A DNA stretch of 64,000 nucleotides from Collinsella sp. AM34-10. Lineage in GTDB: Bacteria > Actinomycetota > Coriobacteriia > Coriobacteriales > Coriobacteriaceae. The stretch's first letter is position 1. The number at the start of each line of letters is the position of its first letter. The stretch is from positions 372,001 to 436,000 of the forward strand of contig NZ_QSIL01000001.1 in the NCBI RefSeq assembly GCF_003469185.1, in the 5' to 3' direction. This document shows, piece by piece, positions 61,387 through 64,000 of the stretch. The notes beneath the pieces were generated by a model. It saw only the letters and a list, made by a program, of their open reading frames with translations. It did no database searches and was not told where the DNA came from. A program made the position numbers and the translations under genes.

Positions 61387-62303
61387 CTTTTGACCTGTAC
61401 GATGCCGTCGACTCGTTCATTGCCTACATTGCACGTGTCGAAGGGCTTGCCCCCAATACGGTAACCGCCTACGCCTCGCGGCTCGAGCGCTTCGCCGCGT
61501 GGTGCGACCGCGAGGGCATCGACGCTCGCGCCGCCGACGTGCGGACCGTTCGCTCCTATTTGGCCGAGCTGTCGCGTGGCCAGGTGGCGGCTCGGACCCT
61601 TGCGGCACACCTGTCTGCTATTCGCTCGCTCTATCGGTGGATGGCTGCCGAGGGAATCGTTGAGGGCGATGCGGTCTCGGCGATATCCTCGCCCAAGCTG
61701 CCGCGCGATCTTCCCGGTGTGCTGACGACCCGGCAAGTCGAGTCGTTGCTCAAGGCCCCCGACACCTCGACGCCTGCGGGGCTGCGCGATGCGGCGATGC
61801 TCGAGCTGCTCTATGCCTCCGGCGCGCGAATCTCGGAGCTCGCGGCGCTCAACGTGGAGTCTATTGGTTGGTCCGAGCGAACGCTGCGACTTTGGGGCAA
61901 GGGGAGCAAGGAGCGTATCGTGCCCCTGTATCGGCGCGCTCTCGAGGCTACCCGCCGCTATATTGAGGAAGGGAGGCCGCAGCTCCTTGCACAGGCAAAG
62001 CGTAACGACGGTGCGAACGGCGCGCATCCGCTGTTTATCTCGGCGCGCGGAAACCGCATGAGTGCCGCCATGCTCAGAAGGCGGTTCCACATGCTTGCGG
62101 CACTTGCCGGCATTCCTGCCGACATCGCCCCGCATGCGATGCGCCACACCTTTGCGACCGACCTGCTCGAGGGCGGCGCGGATCTGCGCTCGGTTCAGGA
62201 GCTGCTGGGGCATGCGAGCTTGTCCACGACGCAGATCTATACGCACCTCACGCCCGACCGACTAAAGCGCGCCGTGAGTCAGGCACACCCCCGCGGCGAG
62301 TAG
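61383..62303 (+). CDS. xerC: XerC-type tyrosine recombinase with a non-standard (ATA) start
   Basis: The 306-aa recombinase resolves chromosome dimers at dif sites with a partner. The core-binding domain (DAVDSFIAYIARVEGLAPNT) is encoded from 61401 and has no in-frame ATG, GTG or TTG before 61539, where most of that domain would be lost. The best start is ATA at 61383, 9 nt after GGAGG and overlapping the trmFO stop; CTG at 61395 is an alternative. The catalytic set is complete: R in SGARISELAAL, K in GKGSKERI, HxxR in PHAMRH, H in LLGHASLS and Y in QIYTH. Context next to trmFO and rpsB fits the housekeeping enzyme. Confidence 0.88.
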   Translation: MAFDLYDAVDSFIAYIARVEGLAPNTVTAYASRLERFAAWCDREGIDARAADVRTVRSYLAELSRGQVAARTLAAHLSAIRSLYRWMAAEGIVEGDAVSAISSPKLPRDLPGVLTTRQVESLLKAPDTSTPAGLRDAAMLELLYASGARISELAALNVESIGWSERTLRLWGKGSKERIVPLYRRALEATRRYIEEGRPQLLAQAKRNDGANGAHPLFISARGNRMSAAMLRRRFHMLAALAGIPADIAPHAMRHTFATDLLEGGADLRSVQELLGHASLSTTQIYTHLTPDRLKRAVSQAHPRGE

Positions 62304-62350
62304 GAGAAGGGCCTCCCGCGCGCACCGAGGTGTGTGGTTTTGATTGCGGG

Positions 62351-62379
62351 TTGGCAGGAAGAGGCAATCCTGCTATCAT
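62351..62379 (+). promoter_or_regulatory. Predicted promoter of rpsB-tsf with extended -10
   Basis: TTGGCA (62351-62356), a 17-bp spacer and TATCAT (62374-62379) preceded by TGC form an extended -10 promoter. It would leave a leader of about 135 nt before rpsB, containing short inverted repeats (for example GCCCGGGC...GTCCGGG) that could fold. Autoregulation by S2 is possible. A 7-bp stem with GTTTTG at 62319-62342 may end xerC transcription. Confidence 0.65.
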
Positions 62380-62520
62380 TCATCGGGTTGCTTCACGGCA
62401 ACAGGTTTTTATCACGCACGCGCGGCTACTTCATACCGTGGTGCCCGGGCTTTGGTAGCACATGTCCGGGTTGGTTTTGGAGGATGACCCCGCGCGGAGG
62501 CAAACCACAGGAGGTTTAAT

Positions 62521-63249
62521 ATGGCTACCAAGATTAATATCCGCACCCTGCTCGAGGCCGGCTGCCACTTCGGTCACCAGACCCGTCGCTGGAACCCCAA
62601 GATGAAGCCGTTCATCTTCGGTGAGCGCAACGGCATCTACATCCTCGACCTCAAGCAGACCATCCTTGACGCCGACCAGGCCTACACCTTCGTCAAGAAC
62701 GTTGCCAAGGGCGGCAACGTGCTGTTCGTCGGCACCAAGAAGCAGGCTCAGGAGGCCGTTAAGAACGCCGCTGAGCGCGCCAACATGCCTTACATCAACC
62801 AGCGTTGGCTCGGCGGCATGCTGACCAACTTCGTCACCATCCGCTCCCGCATCAACCGCATGGAGGAGCTCGAGGCCATGGTCGAGGACGGTCGCATGGC
62901 AGTGCTGCCCAAGAAGGAGCAGGCAGTGCTCGGCAAGGAGCTCGCTAAGCTCCAGACCAACCTCGGTGGCGCCCGCGACATGAAGGGTCTGCCCCAGGCT
63001 CTCTTCGTCATCGACACCAAGCGCGAGGAGAACGCCATCAAGGAGGCCCAGCGCCTGAACATCCCCGTCGTCGCCCTGATCGACACCAACTCCGATCCCG
63101 ACGAGGTCGAGTACGGCATCCCCTGCAACGATGACGCCATCTCCGCAGTCACCCTTATGTGCGAGCTCATGGCCGACGCCTGCCTCGCTGGCTCCGGTAA
63201 GGAGCTGGTCTCCGAGGCCGAGATGGCCGCCGAGCCCAAGGCCGAGTAA
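62521..63249 (+). CDS. rpsB: 30S ribosomal protein S2
   Basis: The 242-aa protein starts [20 protein letters not shown] and has [32 protein letters not shown] and [12 protein letters not shown]. Length is typical. A consensus AGGAGGT lies before the ATG. It is followed by tsf, the usual pair. Confidence 0.97.
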   Translation: MATKINIRTLLEAGCHFGHQTRRWNPKMKPFIFGERNGIYILDLKQTILDADQAYTFVKNVAKGGNVLFVGTKKQAQEAVKNAAERANMPYINQRWLGGMLTNFVTIRSRINRMEELEAMVEDGRMAVLPKKEQAVLGKELAKLQTNLGGARDMKGLPQALFVIDTKREENAIKEAQRLNIPVVALIDTNSDPDEVEYGIPCNDDAISAVTLMCELMADACLAGSGKELVSEAEMAAEPKAE

Positions 63250-63294
63250 ATCAGTCCTATTTAAGTCTTTTTCATCTCTTTGAAAGGAACCACA

Positions 63295-64000
63295 ATGGCC
63301 CAGATTACTGCCGCTATGGTCAAGCAGCTCCGCGAGATGACCGACTCCCCGATGATGGAGTGCAAGAAGGCTCTCGTCGAGGCTGACGGCGACATGGACG
63401 CCGCCGTCGACGTTCTGCGCAAGAACGGCCTCGCCAAGGCTGCCAAGAAGGCTGGCCGTGAGACCAACGAGGGCGCTGTCGCCGCGTTCGTCTCCGAGGA
63501 TGGCAAGACCGGCGCTCTGCTCGAGCTCTCCTGCGAGACCGACTTCGTCGGCTCCAACGCCAAGTTCACCGGCTTTGCTTCTAAGGTCGCCGAGGTTGTC
63601 GCCACCACCGAGCCGGCTGACGTCGACGCGCTGCTCGAGAAGCCGATGGGCGAGGAGACCGTTTCCTCCGAGCTCACCGAGATGATTCACATCATGGGCG
63701 AGAACATGAAGATCTCCCGTTTCGCCGCCCGCAAGGCCGAGAATGGCGCTCTCGCTTCTTACATCCACATGGGTGGTAAGATCGGCGTCCTCGTCGAGTT
63801 CGCCTTCGAGAAGGCCGAGACCGCTCAGGCCGACTCCTTCAAGACCTTCGCTCACGACGTCGCCCTTCAGGTTGCCGCCGTCGCCCCGATCTGCGCTACC
63901 CGCGATCAGGTTCCGGCTGAGACCGTCGAGCACGAGAAGCAGATCTACATGGCTCAGGCTGCCGAGTCCGGCAAGCCCGAGGCTATCCAGGAGAAGATGG
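63295..64000 (+). CDS. tsf: Elongation factor Ts, C-terminus cut off by window edge
   Basis: The frame from ATG 63295 (after GAAAGGAACC) is open to the window end, giving 235 codons. It starts MAQITAAMVKQLREMTDSPM with CKKALVEADGDMDAAV, then NEGAVAAFV, LSCETDFVGSNAKF and MHIAxx-type segments (YIHMGGKIGVLVEF). EF-Ts exchanges GDP for GTP on EF-Tu. The last part of the protein lies beyond base 64000. Confidence 0.96.
   Translation, partial: MAQITAAMVKQLREMTDSPMMECKKALVEADGDMDAAVDVLRKNGLAKAAKKAGRETNEGAVAAFVSEDGKTGALLELSCETDFVGSNAKFTGFASKVAEVVATTEPADVDALLEKPMGEETVSSELTEMIHIMGENMKISRFAARKAENGALASYIHMGGKIGVLVEFAFEKAETAQADSFKTFAHDVALQVAAVAPICATRDQVPAETVEHEKQIYMAQAAESGKPEAIQEKM

Noticed and set aside
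61539..62303. XerC starting at GTG 61539
   Set aside because: This removes most of the core-binding domain, which is clearly encoded upstream in the same frame.
61383..62303. Integrase of a mobile element
   Set aside because: The recombinase sits in a conserved trmFO-xerC-rpsB context with no att repeats or cargo genes, so the housekeeping XerC is more likely.

Overview
The window is a high-GC actinobacterial chromosome segment. Gene content and order, frequent TTG starts with good Shine-Dalgarno (SD) sites, an aroE-aroK fusion inside an aromatic amino acid operon, and a GlfT2/Glf surface-glycan locus suggest a Coriobacteriia gut anaerobe, most likely Collinsella or a close relative. This is inferred from gene content and was not checked by database search.

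Positions 1-15.6 kb form a cell-surface polysaccharide locus: two tandem DUF6541-type membrane proteins (one cut by the left edge), a tandem-domain GT2 glycosyltransferase, a LicD-type phosphotransferase, a TarI/IspD-type cytidylyltransferase, an NAD-dependent epimerase/dehydratase, a GlfT2-like galactofuranosyltransferase, a GtrB/DPM-like GT2, a Wzm/Wzt (TagG/TagH) ABC exporter, tRNA-Arg(UCU) and UDP-galactopyranose mutase. About the first 12 kb is clearly more AT-rich than the rest. Together the genes could build and export a galactofuranose-containing, phospho-substituted glycan.

Positions 15.6-24.3 kb (minus strand) carry nearly the whole chorismate, Phe and Tyr pathway in one operon: DAHP synthase, tyrA, aroB, aroA, aroC, pheA, aroE-aroK fusion, aroQ. 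Upstream of the first gene there is a candidate attenuator: a promoter, a 24-codon upstream ORF and an intrinsic terminator whose 5' arm follows a Tyr codon directly. Two copies of a 73-76 bp near-perfect palindrome lie at 18.6 kb and 27.3 kb with their central bases in opposite orientation; this looks like a dispersed repeat.

Positions 24.4-40.3 kb (plus strand) hold tRNA-Arg(CCG), a P-type cation ATPase, a zinc-ribbon membrane protein, a cyclophilin, a TPR membrane protein, the elongasome operon mreB-mreC-mreD-mrdA-rodA, an uncharacterised membrane protein and a paired radical-SAM system (TIGR03960/TIGR03936 type).

Positions 40.3-64 kb are mostly translation and housekeeping genes: rplU-rpmA-obgE-nadD-yqeK-rsfS, dinB (opposite strand), rpsP-khpA-rimM-trmD-lepB, glyQS, the PPDK regulator and ppdK, rplS, rnhB, yraN-comM-dprA-trmFO-xerC, rpsB and tsf (cut by the right edge). 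xerC has no standard start codon that would give a full-length protein; the best start is ATA after GGAGG. Four phased TTTACC motifs lie in front of ppdK.

No CRISPR array, prophage, transposase gene or rRNA was seen. I did not find a wholly new multi-gene system. The best candidates for undescribed biology are the aro leader, the ppdK operator-like array, the inverted palindromic repeats, the xerC start and the central domain of the 913-aa glycosyltransferase.
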